Positions 15,089-23,011 are shown, counted from the stretch's first letter. The stretch is DNA of 46,805 nucleotides from RUG11783 sp964599695 (GCA_964599695.1 CAZRGP010000014.1:1-46805), one strand, 5' to 3'. The notes: generated by a model not told the origin, from the letters alone. A program made the numbers and translations.

Positions 15089-15964
15089 ATGATCAGGGAA
15101 GGATACATGCCCTATCTGGGATATAAGACTTACTACAGGATCGTCGGAGCGGAATATACCGATTCGGTCCCGCTGGTGCTCCTTCACGGAGGACCGGGAT
15201 CCACGCACAATTACTTTGAGGTGCTGGACCGGCTGGCGGATACGAAACGGATGATCGTCATGTACGATCAGATCGGATGCGGGAACTCCTATGTTTCGGG
15301 AAGGCCGGAACTCTGGACGCCGGAGACCTGGGTGAATGAACTGATCGCCCTGAGAGAACATCTGGAACTCGAACGGATCCATCTGCTGGGTCAGTCCTGG
15401 GGCGGGATGCTGGCGATCTATTATCTCATTGAGAAGAGACCGAATGGGGTCGCTTCGGTCATCCTCTCAAGCACCCTTTCCTCCTCCGCTCTCTGGGCGA
15501 AGGAACAGCACCGGCTGATCGGATTTCTTCCTGAGGAGGAACAGCAGGCGATCCGGGAGGCGGAGAAGACCGGAGACTTCACCTCGGATGCGTGCAAAGC
15601 AGCGGTGGATCACTACATGAGGATGTACGCCTCCGATATCAAGGATACGGATCCGGAATGTCTGCGCAGGGAGAAGAAGATCGGGGACGAGGCATATCTT
15701 TACGGATGGGGCTCCAACGAATTCTCACCGAGCGGTTCTCTGAAGGATTTCAATTATACGGACAGACTGGGAGAGATCCACGTTCCCGCACTTGTTATCT
15801 CCGGGACGAACGACCTGTGCACACCGGTGCTTGCGAAAACACTGTACGACGGGATCCCCGGTGCCAGATGGGAATTGTTTGAAGGATGCCGTCACATGGT
15901 CTTCGGGGAAGCGACGGACCGCTACTGCGAAGTGCTGAACGGATGGATGCAGGAACACGACTGA
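15089..15964 (+). CDS. pip: Proline iminopeptidase family alpha/beta hydrolase
   Basis: This 291-residue serine peptidase of family S33 removes N-terminal proline from peptides. It has the oxyanion-hole motif HGGPG (LLHGGPGSTHNYF), the nucleophile elbow GQSWGG, a late acid in SGTNDLCTP and the final histidine in GCRHMVFGE. The short lid domain (residues about 130-220) is as in bacterial Pip. ATG at 15089 follows GAAGGAG; the reading frame stays open far upstream only because it is antisense to the acyltransferase gene. It is likely to act in the cytosol on peptides, matching the M19 dipeptidase elsewhere in the window. Confidence 0.92.
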   Translation: MIREGYMPYLGYKTYYRIVGAEYTDSVPLVLLHGGPGSTHNYFEVLDRLADTKRMIVMYDQIGCGNSYVSGRPELWTPETWVNELIALREHLELERIHLLGQSWGGMLAIYYLIEKRPNGVASVILSSTLSSSALWAKEQHRLIGFLPEEEQQAIREAEKTGDFTSDACKAAVDHYMRMYASDIKDTDPECLRREKKIGDEAYLYGWGSNEFSPSGSLKDFNYTDRLGEIHVPALVISGTNDLCTPVLAKTLYDGIPGARWELFEGCRHMVFGEATDRYCEVLNGWMQEHD

Positions 15965-15970
15965 AACACG

Positions 15971-16000
15971 ACGGCGGAGGGTAAGACCTCCGCCGTTTTT
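15971..16000 (+). terminator. Terminator between convergent pip and radical SAM genes
   Basis: ACGGCGGAGG, loop GTAAGA, CCTCCGCCGT, TTTT. Confidence 0.92.
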
Positions 16001-16004
16001 ACGT

Positions 16005-17123
16005 TTATTTTCTCTTTTGCAATTCGTCCGCAAGGGCTTTCATCTCATCCTTCCTTGCGTCAAAGAAGGTGAGGAACGCCGGGCACAGATAATTGAGCCA
16101 CGGTTCTGCTCCGGACATGCCCCTGTATCGGCGGCAGCCGCCTCTGCACAGATCACGGTGGGGACAGTTTCCGCATTTCGCGTGAAGCCGGTCTGAAGAA
16201 GCAAGAAAGCCCGTTTCTTCTCTGCCTGAGTCGATAGCGTCAATCCGGTCCGAATTGAAATTGCCCAGGCGCCACTGGTCAAGGACGTAGAAGTCGCAGG
16301 GAAATACGCTTCCGTCCGCCTCGACGACATACTGAACGCTGCATTTTCCGCACTGGTCGCATGCTTCCGGAGGATACCCCATCAGGATCCCGACCCAATT
16401 GTCGAAAGTGCGTACGGAGACAGGGTGCGGGGTCATGAGGGAGGATTTCCACAGGTCAAACAGCCGAATAAGAAAGTCCCCGTATTTTTCCGGAGAGAGG
16501 GAGTAGGACCTGTTTCCCGGACCTTCAAGGAGAGGCTCGAGACAGGGAATATACTGCTGCCAGACCCATCCCTGCTTCTCATAGAATTCCCAGATCTCCT
16601 CTATGTTGTCCGCCACATCGCTGTTTATGACCGTGAGGATATTGAATTCGACACCGTGTTTTTCCAGCAGCCCGGCAGCACGGAGAACTGCGTCAAAGGA
16701 GGAACCTCCTGCGTTCAGATGCCGGTATTTTTCATGCGTGCAGCGGGTCCCGTCGACCGAGAGACCGACCAGGAAACGGTTCCTGTGAAGAAACGCACAC
16801 CAGTCATCATCGAGAAGGACGCCGTTGGTCTGGATCGCGTTGCGGACCATTACGCCTTTATGGTTGTACTGCTGCTGATAACGGATCGCCTTTTCAAAGA
16901 AAGGAAGACCGCGAAGGGTGGGCTCGCCGCCCTGAAACGCATAGGAAACGGAGCCTTCCGCCCGGGGAAGGGTCCTGCGGATCACATTTTTCAACGTGTC
17001 TTCGCTCATGATGCCGTATGAAGGGGTGCTGCGGTTTTCTGCCTCGTCCCTGTAGAAGCAGTAGTCGCAGTGCATATTGCAGCTCCCGGACGCGGGTTTG
17101 ATCAGTACGGATATGGGAGGCAT
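16005..17123 (-). CDS. Radical SAM protein, anaerobic sulfatase-maturase type (SPASM)
   Basis: This 372-residue enzyme has the radical SAM cluster motif Cys-x3-Cys-x2-Cys (CNMHCDYC, Cys15, Cys19, Cys22), followed by the GGEPTL motif, and a C-terminal SPASM region with two cysteine groups: CDQCGKC...FPCD and CGNCPHRDLCRGGCRRYRG. This order and length match anSME enzymes, which turn an active-site Ser or Cys of sulfatases into formylglycine. ATG at 17123 follows AAAGGA. No sulfatase is encoded in the window, so the substrate could be a distant sulfatase or another protein. Needs anaerobic conditions and SAM. Divergent from the Y-family polymerase gene. Confidence 0.85.
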   Translation of the reverse strand: MPPISVLIKPASGSCNMHCDYCFYRDEAENRSTPSYGIMSEDTLKNVIRRTLPRAEGSVSYAFQGGEPTLRGLPFFEKAIRYQQQYNHKGVMVRNAIQTNGVLLDDDWCAFLHRNRFLVGLSVDGTRCTHEKYRHLNAGGSSFDAVLRAAGLLEKHGVEFNILTVINSDVADNIEEIWEFYEKQGWVWQQYIPCLEPLLEGPGNRSYSLSPEKYGDFLIRLFDLWKSSLMTPHPVSVRTFDNWVGILMGYPPEACDQCGKCSVQYVVEADGSVFPCDFYVLDQWRLGNFNSDRIDAIDSGREETGFLASSDRLHAKCGNCPHRDLCRGGCRRYRGMSGAEPWLNYLCPAFLTFFDARKDEMKALADELQKRK

Positions 17124-17177
17124 CGGTGTTTCCTTTCTTCGGTGATGGTTCCATTATACAAAAACGCGGAGACGAAA

Positions 17178-17216
17178 GCATCCGGACGAAAACTGTCCCG
17201 TTTTCACATGGATGCT
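17178..17216. repeat. Nested inverted repeat between divergent genes
   Basis: AGCATCC (17178-17184) pairs with GGATGCT (17210-17216), and inside them GAAAAC (17188-17193) pairs with GTTTTC (17200-17205) around a six-base loop. It lies between the radical SAM gene and the polymerase gene. There is no T-run on either side, so an operator is more likely than a terminator. It does not contain the Bacillus LexA box (GAAC-N4-GTTC). Confidence 0.6.
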
Positions 17217-17263
17217 TAGAATATTCCGTTTACCTGTATTAAAATGAAAGAAAGGAGAGGCCG

Positions 17264-18757
17264 ATGGGAAAGAAGGAACGGGTGTATATCGCGATCGATC
17301 TGAAGTCTTTTTATGCTTCGGTCGAATGCGCGGAACGCGGACTGGATCCGCTGAACACGAATCTGGTCGTTGCCGACAAGAGCAGAACGAACAAGACGAT
17401 CTGCCTTGCTGTTTCGCCTGCCCTGAAATCCTTTGGTATTCCGGGACGGCCGAGGCTGTTCGAGGTGGAACAGAAGGTGGAGGAACTGAACCGTGAGAGA
17501 GGACGGAAGAACCGGTACAGAAGATCTTCGGGACGTTCCTTCTATCTTGATGAGCTTCAGAAAGATCCCGGAATGGAGATCGACTATCTCGTCGCGGTCC
17601 CCAGGATGGGACTGTACATGGAGTACAGCAACCGCATCTATGAGACCTATCTGAAATATATCGCGCCGGAAGATATCCATGTGTATTCCATCGATGAGGT
17701 CTTCATCGACGCGACGAATTACCTGGAAACATACAAGCTCACCGCACATGAACTCGCGATGACCATGATCCGTGACGTCCTGAGACGCACAAAGATCACC
17801 GCGACTGCCGGGATCGGGCCCAATCTGTATCTGTGCAAGGTCGCTATGGATATCGTTGCGAAGCATATTCCTGCGGACGAGGACGGGGTCAGGATCGCGG
17901 AGATCGATGAGATGAGTTACCGCAGATTGCTGTGGACCCATGAACCGCTGACCGATTTCTGGAGAGTGGGACGGGGATACGCAAAGAGGCTGGAAAATTA
18001 CGGGATCCGGACCATGGGGGATGTGGCGAGGTTTTCCCTCGAGCATTCCGAGATCCTGTACCGGGAGTTCGGCATCAACGCAGAGCTGCTGATCGATCAC
18101 GCATGGGGCTATGAACCCTGCACCATGGAGGATATCAAAAGTTACAGACCCTCCAGCAATTCTCTCAGCAGCGGTCAGGTACTGATGGAACCCTACTCCT
18201 TCGATAAGGCAAAGATCGTCCTGAAGGAGATGGTGGATGCCCTTGCGGGAGATCTGGTCAGCAAAGGACTGGTGACCGATCATGTCAGCCTGTTTGTCGG
18301 ATACGACAACAGCAGTGCTTCCAGTGTACACGCGGGGACAGTCGTCAAGGACTGGTACGGCAAACTTGTGGCAAAACCTGCGGGAGGCTCCGCTGCGCTG
18401 AAGCGTCCGACATCCTCATCCAGAAAGATCACGGAAGCGGTCGTGGCGATCTACGACAAAACGGTAAATCCGAAGCTTACCATAAGAAGGCTCAATGTTT
18501 CGGTGGAGCACCTTGTTTCTTCGGGAGAACTTCCGAAGGAGGAGTATATCCAGACGGATCTCTTCACCGATGTGGACGCTGAGATCGCAAAAGAAAAAGA
18601 GGAGCGGCTGGAGCTGGAAAAGGAAAATGACCGGCAGAAAACGGTGCAGGGTCTGAAACAGCGGTTCGGAAAGAACGCAGTTTTCCTTGCGACCAGTCTG
18701 GAGGAAGGGGCAACAGGAAGGCAGCGCAACGAGCAGATCGGGGGACACAAGAAATGA
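17264..18757 (+). CDS. Y-family DNA polymerase (UmuC/DinB type)
   Basis: This 497-residue protein is a translesion DNA polymerase. It begins with the catalytic strand YIAIDLKSFYASVEC (metal-binding Asp12) and has the second acidic motif YSIDEVFID (about residues 142-150). The helix-hairpin-helix region lies around 200-240 (YRRLLWTHEPLTDFWRVG) and the little-finger domain follows. The C-terminal 60 residues are charged. Length and context match the UmuC-like polymerases of Bacillota, which are paired with a YolD-like gene, as here. ATG at 17264 follows AAAGGAGAGG. TTAGAA and TAAAAT upstream (17216-17245) could be its promoter. SOS control is plausible but no standard LexA box was found. Confidence 0.92.
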   Translation: MGKKERVYIAIDLKSFYASVECAERGLDPLNTNLVVADKSRTNKTICLAVSPALKSFGIPGRPRLFEVEQKVEELNRERGRKNRYRRSSGRSFYLDELQKDPGMEIDYLVAVPRMGLYMEYSNRIYETYLKYIAPEDIHVYSIDEVFIDATNYLETYKLTAHELAMTMIRDVLRRTKITATAGIGPNLYLCKVAMDIVAKHIPADEDGVRIAEIDEMSYRRLLWTHEPLTDFWRVGRGYAKRLENYGIRTMGDVARFSLEHSEILYREFGINAELLIDHAWGYEPCTMEDIKSYRPSSNSLSSGQVLMEPYSFDKAKIVLKEMVDALAGDLVSKGLVTDHVSLFVGYDNSSASSVHAGTVVKDWYGKLVAKPAGGSAALKRPTSSSRKITEAVVAIYDKTVNPKLTIRRLNVSVEHLVSSGELPKEEYIQTDLFTDVDAEIAKEKEERLELEKENDRQKTVQGLKQRFGKNAVFLATSLEEGATGRQRNEQIGGHKK

Positions 18758-19200
18758 GTGAGAAAGACGAACACCGTTACGACGATATCATCGAACTTCC
18801 CCGTTTCATCTCCAGAACGCGTCCCCAGATGAGCAATCACGACCGCGCCGCTCAGTTTGCTCCGTTTGCCGCTCTTACTGGATTCGGAGATTCGATCGTG
18901 GAGACCGGGAGGCTTACGGACAAAAAGCCGGAACTGAGCGATGAAGACAGGGAGGAACTGGACCTTCGTTTTCAGATCCTTGAGGATCACTTTAAAGAGG
19001 ATCCCGCGGTCATAATGTGGCGTTTTGTGAAAGATACGAAAAAAGAAGGTGGACATGTAATAGAGGAAAGGATTTTGATCCACCAGATAGATACTGCGGA
19101 ACGGGTCATCATATCTTCTGAAAAGAAAAGATACGGAATGGATGAGATCCTTGCAGTTGAAGGGGACGTTATCGCCCGATATCGGACGGCATTGGATTGA
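18754..19200 (+). CDS. YolD-like protein
   Basis: This 148-residue protein has the YolD-like hallmark region: PRFISRTRPQMSNHDRAAQFAPFAALTGF near residues 16-44 (the core is MSNHDRAAQFAPF), followed by acidic helical and beta parts including a final region linking beta strands (IHQIDTAERVI). Its ATG overlaps the stop of the polymerase gene by four bases (ATGA), so they are translationally coupled. YolD-like proteins are thought to be an accessory analogous to UmuD, but their function is not proven. Confidence 0.88.
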   Translation: MSEKDEHRYDDIIELPRFISRTRPQMSNHDRAAQFAPFAALTGFGDSIVETGRLTDKKPELSDEDREELDLRFQILEDHFKEDPAVIMWRFVKDTKKEGGHVIEERILIHQIDTAERVIISSEKKRYGMDEILAVEGDVIARYRTALD

Positions 19201-19455
19201 GATCTTACTGCTTATCGGTCAATGATTTGCAGGTGTTTTGTCTTATGGCTGAATTGTTCCTTTATAAACACAGACTTGAATCTGATTCCCGTTACTGATT
19301 CCTTCATAATGTACGAAATCAAGATGTAGCGAATCGTTAAATCCTTTCCATTCACTTATGTCTTTTCCGGTAATCTCCAGCGGTGCTGCGTCTTGGTCTT
19401 CGTGGATTCTAACCAGCGTAATAGTACCTGTAAAACCTATGTGTGCAATAAAAAA
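19201..19455. other. Gene-poor AT-rich stretch
   Basis: Together with the tRNA and riboswitch this makes a 647-base gap between coding genes (19201-19847). Apart from the possible remnant on the minus strand I see no intact gene, repeat or promoter in 19201-19455. Confidence 0.5.
19243..19455 (-). pseudogene. Possible gene remnant downstream of tRNA-Leu
   Basis: On the minus strand this stretch stays open and reads like protein (phrases such as TGTITLVRIHEDQD, PLEITGKDISEWKGF and SLHLDFVHYEG), ending at a TGA at 19243. It has no ATG, no ribosome site, and upstream it runs into the tRNA terminator. Its base composition is more AT-rich than the flanking genes. I read it as a 3' remnant of a lost gene, or as chance. 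Confidence 0.3.
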
Positions 19456-19456
19456 C

Positions 19457-19487
19457 CATCTTATCCCGTAAACCAGGATAAGATGGG
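19457..19487 (-). terminator. Terminator of tRNA-Leu
   Basis: CCATCTTATCC and GGATAAGATGG flank a nine-base loop; on the minus strand the hairpin is followed by TTTTTTATT. It lies directly past the tRNA 3' end. Confidence 0.85.
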
Positions 19488-19492
19488 AAAAA

Positions 19493-19575
19493 TGGTGCGG
19501 GTGACAGGACTTGAACCTGCACGGTTGCCCACTAGATCCTAAGTCTAGCGTGTCTGCCAATTCCACCACACCCGC
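19493..19575 (-). tRNA. tRNA-Leu (anticodon UAG)
   Basis: The minus strand gives a complete 83-base tRNA with encoded CCA. The acceptor stem pairs GCGGGTG with CACCCGC. The anticodon stem is CTAGA/TCTAG around the loop CTTAGGA, giving anticodon TAG (codon CUA). The T arm is CAGG-TTCAAGT-CCTG, and a long variable region (TGGGCAACCGTG) fits the class II leucine tRNA. It is followed by its own terminator. Confidence 0.95.
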
Positions 19576-19631
19576 AGGCGTACATAATATTCTACATAAG
19601 GAGGAAGATTTCGTCAAATAAGTTTAGACTG

Positions 19632-19653
19632 TTGACAATTATTTTCCTTCATG
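19632..19653 (+). promoter_or_regulatory. Promoter before the riboswitch
   Basis: A perfect TTGACA (19632-19637) precedes an ATAACG or GATAAC -10 candidate at 15-16 bases. The transcript would start just before the riboswitch. Confidence 0.5.
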
Positions 19654-19663
19654 ATAACGTGAT

Positions 19664-19782
19664 ATCGCAAAAAGGGAGTAGCTAACGCCTGCAAGGGCGG
19701 GTTTGTTCCGTCAGCACGACAGAAATGTCCGGATCAGATGAAAAGCGAGACTTTTATCGCAAAGGCGGTAAAAGTCTTTTTT
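19664..19782 (+). promoter_or_regulatory. Putative yybP-ykoY (Mn2+) riboswitch with terminator
   Basis: The leader has the features I associate with yybP-ykoY RNAs: an early AAAGGGAGTAGC (19672-19683), a middle helix region with CCGTCAGCACG, and the late AGCGAGACTTTTATCGC. The last part merges into a terminator: GACTTTTATCGC (19749-19760), loop AAAG, GCGGTAAAAGTC (19765-19776), then TTTTTT. In this class Mn2+ binding prevents termination. The call is by eye against remembered consensus. A separate TATAAT at 19803-19808, after the terminator, may give riboswitch-independent expression. Confidence 0.65.
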
Positions 19783-19847
19783 AGTAGTTAGGGAAAAACG
19801 GCTATAATTAAATCAGCCTTTAGAAAGAAAAAGAGAGGTATTCAACA

Positions 19848-20789
19848 TTGGACGAGAAGAAAAACATTATCGACATCATTCGTCCGATCATCAAGAACGG
19901 CGGTGTGTTTATTGTGATCGCACTGGTGCTGTTTGTCCTGGTGACACAGGTTTTCTATAGTGTCAGCGAAGATGAACAGGCTGTCGTTACAATGTTCGGC
20001 AAAGTAATGGGAACGGAATCGGCTGGGCTGCACGCCAAGATCCCGTTTGTTCAGGACGTGTACAAGGTGGATATGACGACCCATGGCGTCGGTATCGGAT
20101 ATGAGATCCTCGGAGGAGGGCAGAACATACCGATCGATACGGACGCGAAAATGATCACTTCCGATTTCAACCTGATCAATGTGGATTTCTACCTGGAGTA
20201 CCGTGTAAGTGATCCGGTGGCGTACCTGTTCAACACCGAAGATCCTGAGGCGATCCTGGCGAATGAGGCGCTCTCCTGCATCCGCGCTGTGGTCAGCGAC
20301 TTCACGGTGGACGATGTCATGACAACGGGAAAAGGGCAGATCCAGAGCGTGATACGTGACATGCTGTCCGAAGAACTCTCGGAAAAAGAGGTCGGGATCA
20401 CCGTTGTAAATATCACGGTACAGGACGCGGAGCCTCCGACGGATGAAGTTGCTCTCGCCTTCAAGGAGGTTGAGACGGCAAAGCAGGGCCGTGAGACTGC
20501 GATCAACAACGCAAACAAGTACCGCAACGAACAGATCCCCGCAGCTCAGGCGGACGCGGACAGGATCGTTCAGGCTGCCGAAGCGAAAAAAGCCGCAAGG
20601 ATCGCGGAAGCGGAAGGTGAAGTTGCAAAGTTCAACAAGGTCTTTGAGGAATACCAGAAATATCCGCAGGTGACCAAGAAGAGAATGTTCTACGAGACCA
20701 TGGAGGAGGTACTTCCCGATCTGGAAGTTATCATCTCGGATGGAAACGTAACACAGTATATGCCGGTGGATCTGGCGGAAAGGGGGTAA
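19848..20789 (+). CDS. hflK: SPFH-domain membrane protein HflK
   Basis: This 313-residue protein has a short cytoplasmic N terminus, one transmembrane helix (about 19-37), then a band-7/SPFH domain starting with VSEDEQAVVTMFGK and a long helical part rich in Ala, Glu and Lys (about 210-270). In E. coli HflK and HflC form a cage round the FtsH protease and modulate membrane protein turnover. The start is TTG at 19848 behind AGAGAGG; the next in-frame ATG would delete the transmembrane helix. It lies after a putative Mn2+ riboswitch and is followed four bases later by hflC. Confidence 0.9.
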   Translation: MDEKKNIIDIIRPIIKNGGVFIVIALVLFVLVTQVFYSVSEDEQAVVTMFGKVMGTESAGLHAKIPFVQDVYKVDMTTHGVGIGYEILGGGQNIPIDTDAKMITSDFNLINVDFYLEYRVSDPVAYLFNTEDPEAILANEALSCIRAVVSDFTVDDVMTTGKGQIQSVIRDMLSEELSEKEVGITVVNITVQDAEPPTDEVALAFKEVETAKQGRETAINNANKYRNEQIPAAQADADRIVQAAEAKKAARIAEAEGEVAKFNKVFEEYQKYPQVTKKRMFYETMEEVLPDLEVIISDGNVTQYMPVDLAERG

Positions 20790-20793
20790 CACG

Positions 20794-21669
20794 ATGAAGA
20801 AAATGTTTCAGAGTGCTTTTGGGATCGTTGTCGTGATCGCGGTTCTTGTGATCGCATTCTCTTCCATCTATGTTGTGGAGCCCAATGAATATGCAGCAGT
20901 CCGTCAGCTTGGAAAGATCGTCCGTGTGGATGATACTCCCGGGCTCAAAGTAAAAATACCGTTCATTCAGACTGTTCAGAAGATCAGCGGAAAGATCATC
21001 ATCTACGACATCGAAGAGTCCGACGTCATCACCAGAGACAAGAAATCCATGATAGCGGACAATTTCGTCCTCTGGAAAGTAACAGATCCTATGGCTTACA
21101 TCAGGACGCTCAATGCGATCAAGGGCAGAGCAGAGGAAAGAATCGACGCAGCTGTCTATAACGCACTGAAGAATACGATCTCTTCCATGGACCAGGACGA
21201 TATCATCATGGCAACGGGAGAGAAACTGACCGAGAGGATCACCACGGCCGCGAATAAGGACATCGGCCAGTACGGAATCGAGATCGTCACGAGCCAGATC
21301 AAAATGCTCGGCATCCCCTCCGACAACGAGGCGGCAGTCTACGAAAGAATGATCTCCGAAAGACAGAATATCGCGGCTTCCTATGTGGCGGACGGCCAGG
21401 CAGAGGCTCAGGTGATCCGCAATACCACGGACAAGGAAGCGGCCATGCTGAAAGCGGAAGCGGAGAAGCAGGCTGCGATCCTTGAGGCAGAGGGGGAAGA
21501 GGAGTACCTCAGGATCCTTCAGGAGGCCTACAACAGCCCTGAGAAGGCGGAATTCTATGAGTTCATGCGCGGGCTGGAGTCACTGAAATCATCCCTCAGC
21601 GGTTCAGGAAAGAAAGTGCTGGTCCTGGATAAGGACAGCGAACTTGTGGATATCCTCTACGGGGAATAA
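20794..21669 (+). CDS. hflC: SPFH-domain membrane protein HflC
   Basis: This 291-residue HflC partner has an N-terminal transmembrane helix (about 8-27), the SPFH start YVVEPNEYAAVRQLGKIVRV, a coiled helical region (about 195-235, QAEAQVIRNTTDKEAAMLKAEAE split over heptads) and the conserved C-terminal phrase YEFMRGLESLK typical of HflC. It should form a hetero-oligomeric ring with HflK in the membrane. ATG at 20794 follows AAAGGGGG. The gene closes the operon before a strong terminator. Confidence 0.92.
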   Translation: MKKMFQSAFGIVVVIAVLVIAFSSIYVVEPNEYAAVRQLGKIVRVDDTPGLKVKIPFIQTVQKISGKIIIYDIEESDVITRDKKSMIADNFVLWKVTDPMAYIRTLNAIKGRAEERIDAAVYNALKNTISSMDQDDIIMATGEKLTERITTAANKDIGQYGIEIVTSQIKMLGIPSDNEAAVYERMISERQNIAASYVADGQAEAQVIRNTTDKEAAMLKAEAEKQAAILEAEGEEEYLRILQEAYNSPEKAEFYEFMRGLESLKSSLSGSGKKVLVLDKDSELVDILYGE

Positions 21670-21719
21670 GCGATTTCTGTTCCGGGAGTTCGCAAAACCA
21701 CAGCATGATTTGTAAAAAG

Positions 21720-21743
21720 TTGCCCCTTCACGGGGCAATTTTT
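21720..21743 (+). terminator. Terminator after hflC
   Basis: TTGCCCC, loop TTCAC, GGGGCAA, then TTTTT. Confidence 0.9.
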
Positions 21744-21823
21744 ATGTGAGCAGAAAGTCGTACGGATTCATTCCGCGCTTCGCAGGTGATAATATGAAAA
21801 TGTAAAGAAAGAGGAATAATAAC

Positions 21824-22291
21824 ATGGCAGCAGAAGTGTGGAAAGAAGTACAGTATATCAATGACACCCCTATGAGAATCGTGGTGGATAACCAGATCTC
21901 CATGGCGAGGGGAATCCTGATGCCGCACTGGCATGAAGCGGCGGAAATTGACTGTGTGCTAAAAAGGACAGTTTATTATGCCGTTGAGGGCGTTACCTAC
22001 AGGCTGGAACAGGGGGATATCGTTGTTGTGGGCAGTGGAATGATCCACTCCGGCCGCTGCAGTGAGGGAGATACGATCGAAGACACCGAGGCGGCGGTCA
22101 TGACCATTCAGGTCAACAAGGATGTATTTCACTATTCCAGTTACGACGATCCCGATTTTGAAGTTTTTCATCCGAAAGAAAATAATGCGGAACTATTACC
22201 GGTCCTAATGAAGATCAGAGCCGCGTTTGAGCAGCAACTCCCGTATTATGAGGTCCTTTTGAATGGCGGAAAGATCTCCGAAATCATTTAA
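21824..22291 (+). CDS. Cupin protein resembling the sensor half of an AraC-type regulator
   Basis: This 155-residue protein is a single cupin domain: PHWHEAAEIDCVL supplies the typical His-x-His and following Glu, and LEQGDIVVVGSGMIHS the second cupin half. The final helix (LPVLMKIRAAFEQQLPYYEVLLNG) matches the linker that leads into the helix-turn-helix of AraC regulators, but a TAA follows after SEII and no DNA-binding domain is present. It is thus either a truncated regulator or a stand-alone sensor. ATG at 21824 follows GAGGAA. Transcribed alone after the hflC terminator. Confidence 0.7.
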   Translation: MAAEVWKEVQYINDTPMRIVVDNQISMARGILMPHWHEAAEIDCVLKRTVYYAVEGVTYRLEQGDIVVVGSGMIHSGRCSEGDTIEDTEAAVMTIQVNKDVFHYSSYDDPDFEVFHPKENNAELLPVLMKIRAAFEQQLPYYEVLLNGGKISEII

Positions 22292-22339
22292 TATCAAATA
22301 TGTGCAGTATTCCATGATTTTTTGTTCATAATTATGTAC

Positions 22340-22345
22340 TATAAT
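22340..22345 (+). promoter_or_regulatory. -10 box before the rhomboid-like gene
   Basis: A perfect TATAAT; the upstream -35 region is only T-rich. It fixes the ATG of the next gene at 22377, since the in-frame ATG at 22344 lies inside the -10 box. Confidence 0.5.
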
Positions 22346-22376
22346 GGGAAAGATCAAAATTGAAGGAATACATGAT

Positions 22377-22997
22377 ATGACAAGATTACTCTCAAAACTG
22401 AAACTCAGGTTCGGGAAATATACCGTTGAAAACCTGATGCTGGTTCTGTGCGCAGGGCAGGTGATCGTTTTCTTCGCGGACCTTATGACCAGAGGATGGG
22501 CATCGGATCTTCTCTGGCTGTCTTGGAGCGACGTGATGCACGGCCAGGTCTGGAGACTTCTGACGTTTGTCTTTGTACCGGAGAGCAGCACACTTCTGTC
22601 ACTGCTGATCTCGGTGTACTTCTATTACTTCATAGGGGGAACCCTTGAGAACGAGTGGGGAAGTTTCAACTTCAACTGCTACTATCTTCTGGGAATGATC
22701 TGCAATATCGTAGCGGCTGTTTTTACCGGATTCGGCACCAGTTACTACCTGAACCTTACCCTGTTCTTCGCATTTTCCATGCTCTATCCGGAGTTCCAGC
22801 TTTTGCTGTTCTACATCATTCCTGTGAAAGCGAAATGGATCGCGGTCATGGATGCCCTGTTCTACCTTTATGAGTTCATTATGTACCCCAGCCTGAGGCT
22901 GAACATGATCCTGTCCCTTATTCCTCTGTTCCTGTTCTTCTGGGATGACATCATCAGCGCATTCCGCAGGTGGAGATACCGCATCCAGAACAGGTGA
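22377..22997 (+). CDS. Rhomboid-like membrane protein lacking the catalytic serine
   Basis: This 206-residue membrane protein has six hydrophobic segments and the rhomboid-type landmarks QVWRLLTFVFVP after the first helix and FIGGTLENEWGSFNFN (the WR and E-x-x-W-G motifs) at helices 2-3. Where active rhomboids have Gly-x-Ser-Gly at the fourth helix, this one reads YYLNLTLFFAFSML, with no GxSG, and no histidine is found in the last helix. It is therefore likely to be an inactive relative (pseudo-rhomboid). ATG at 22377 follows GAAGGA. Function unknown. Confidence 0.8.
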   Translation: MTRLLSKLKLRFGKYTVENLMLVLCAGQVIVFFADLMTRGWASDLLWLSWSDVMHGQVWRLLTFVFVPESSTLLSLLISVYFYYFIGGTLENEWGSFNFNCYYLLGMICNIVAAVFTGFGTSYYLNLTLFFAFSMLYPEFQLLLFYIIPVKAKWIAVMDALFYLYEFIMYPSLRLNMILSLIPLFLFFWDDIISAFRRWRYRIQNR

Positions 22998-23011
22998 ATC
23001 ACAGATACATT

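Noticed and set aside
17124..17263. LexA box before the Y-family polymerase
   Set aside because: No GAAC-N4-GTTC is present; only the different nested repeat was found.
19243..19617. Minus-strand frame running through the tRNA gene as one protein
   Set aside because: It covers tRNA-Leu and its terminator, a well-known false call; only the part past the terminator was kept as a possible remnant.
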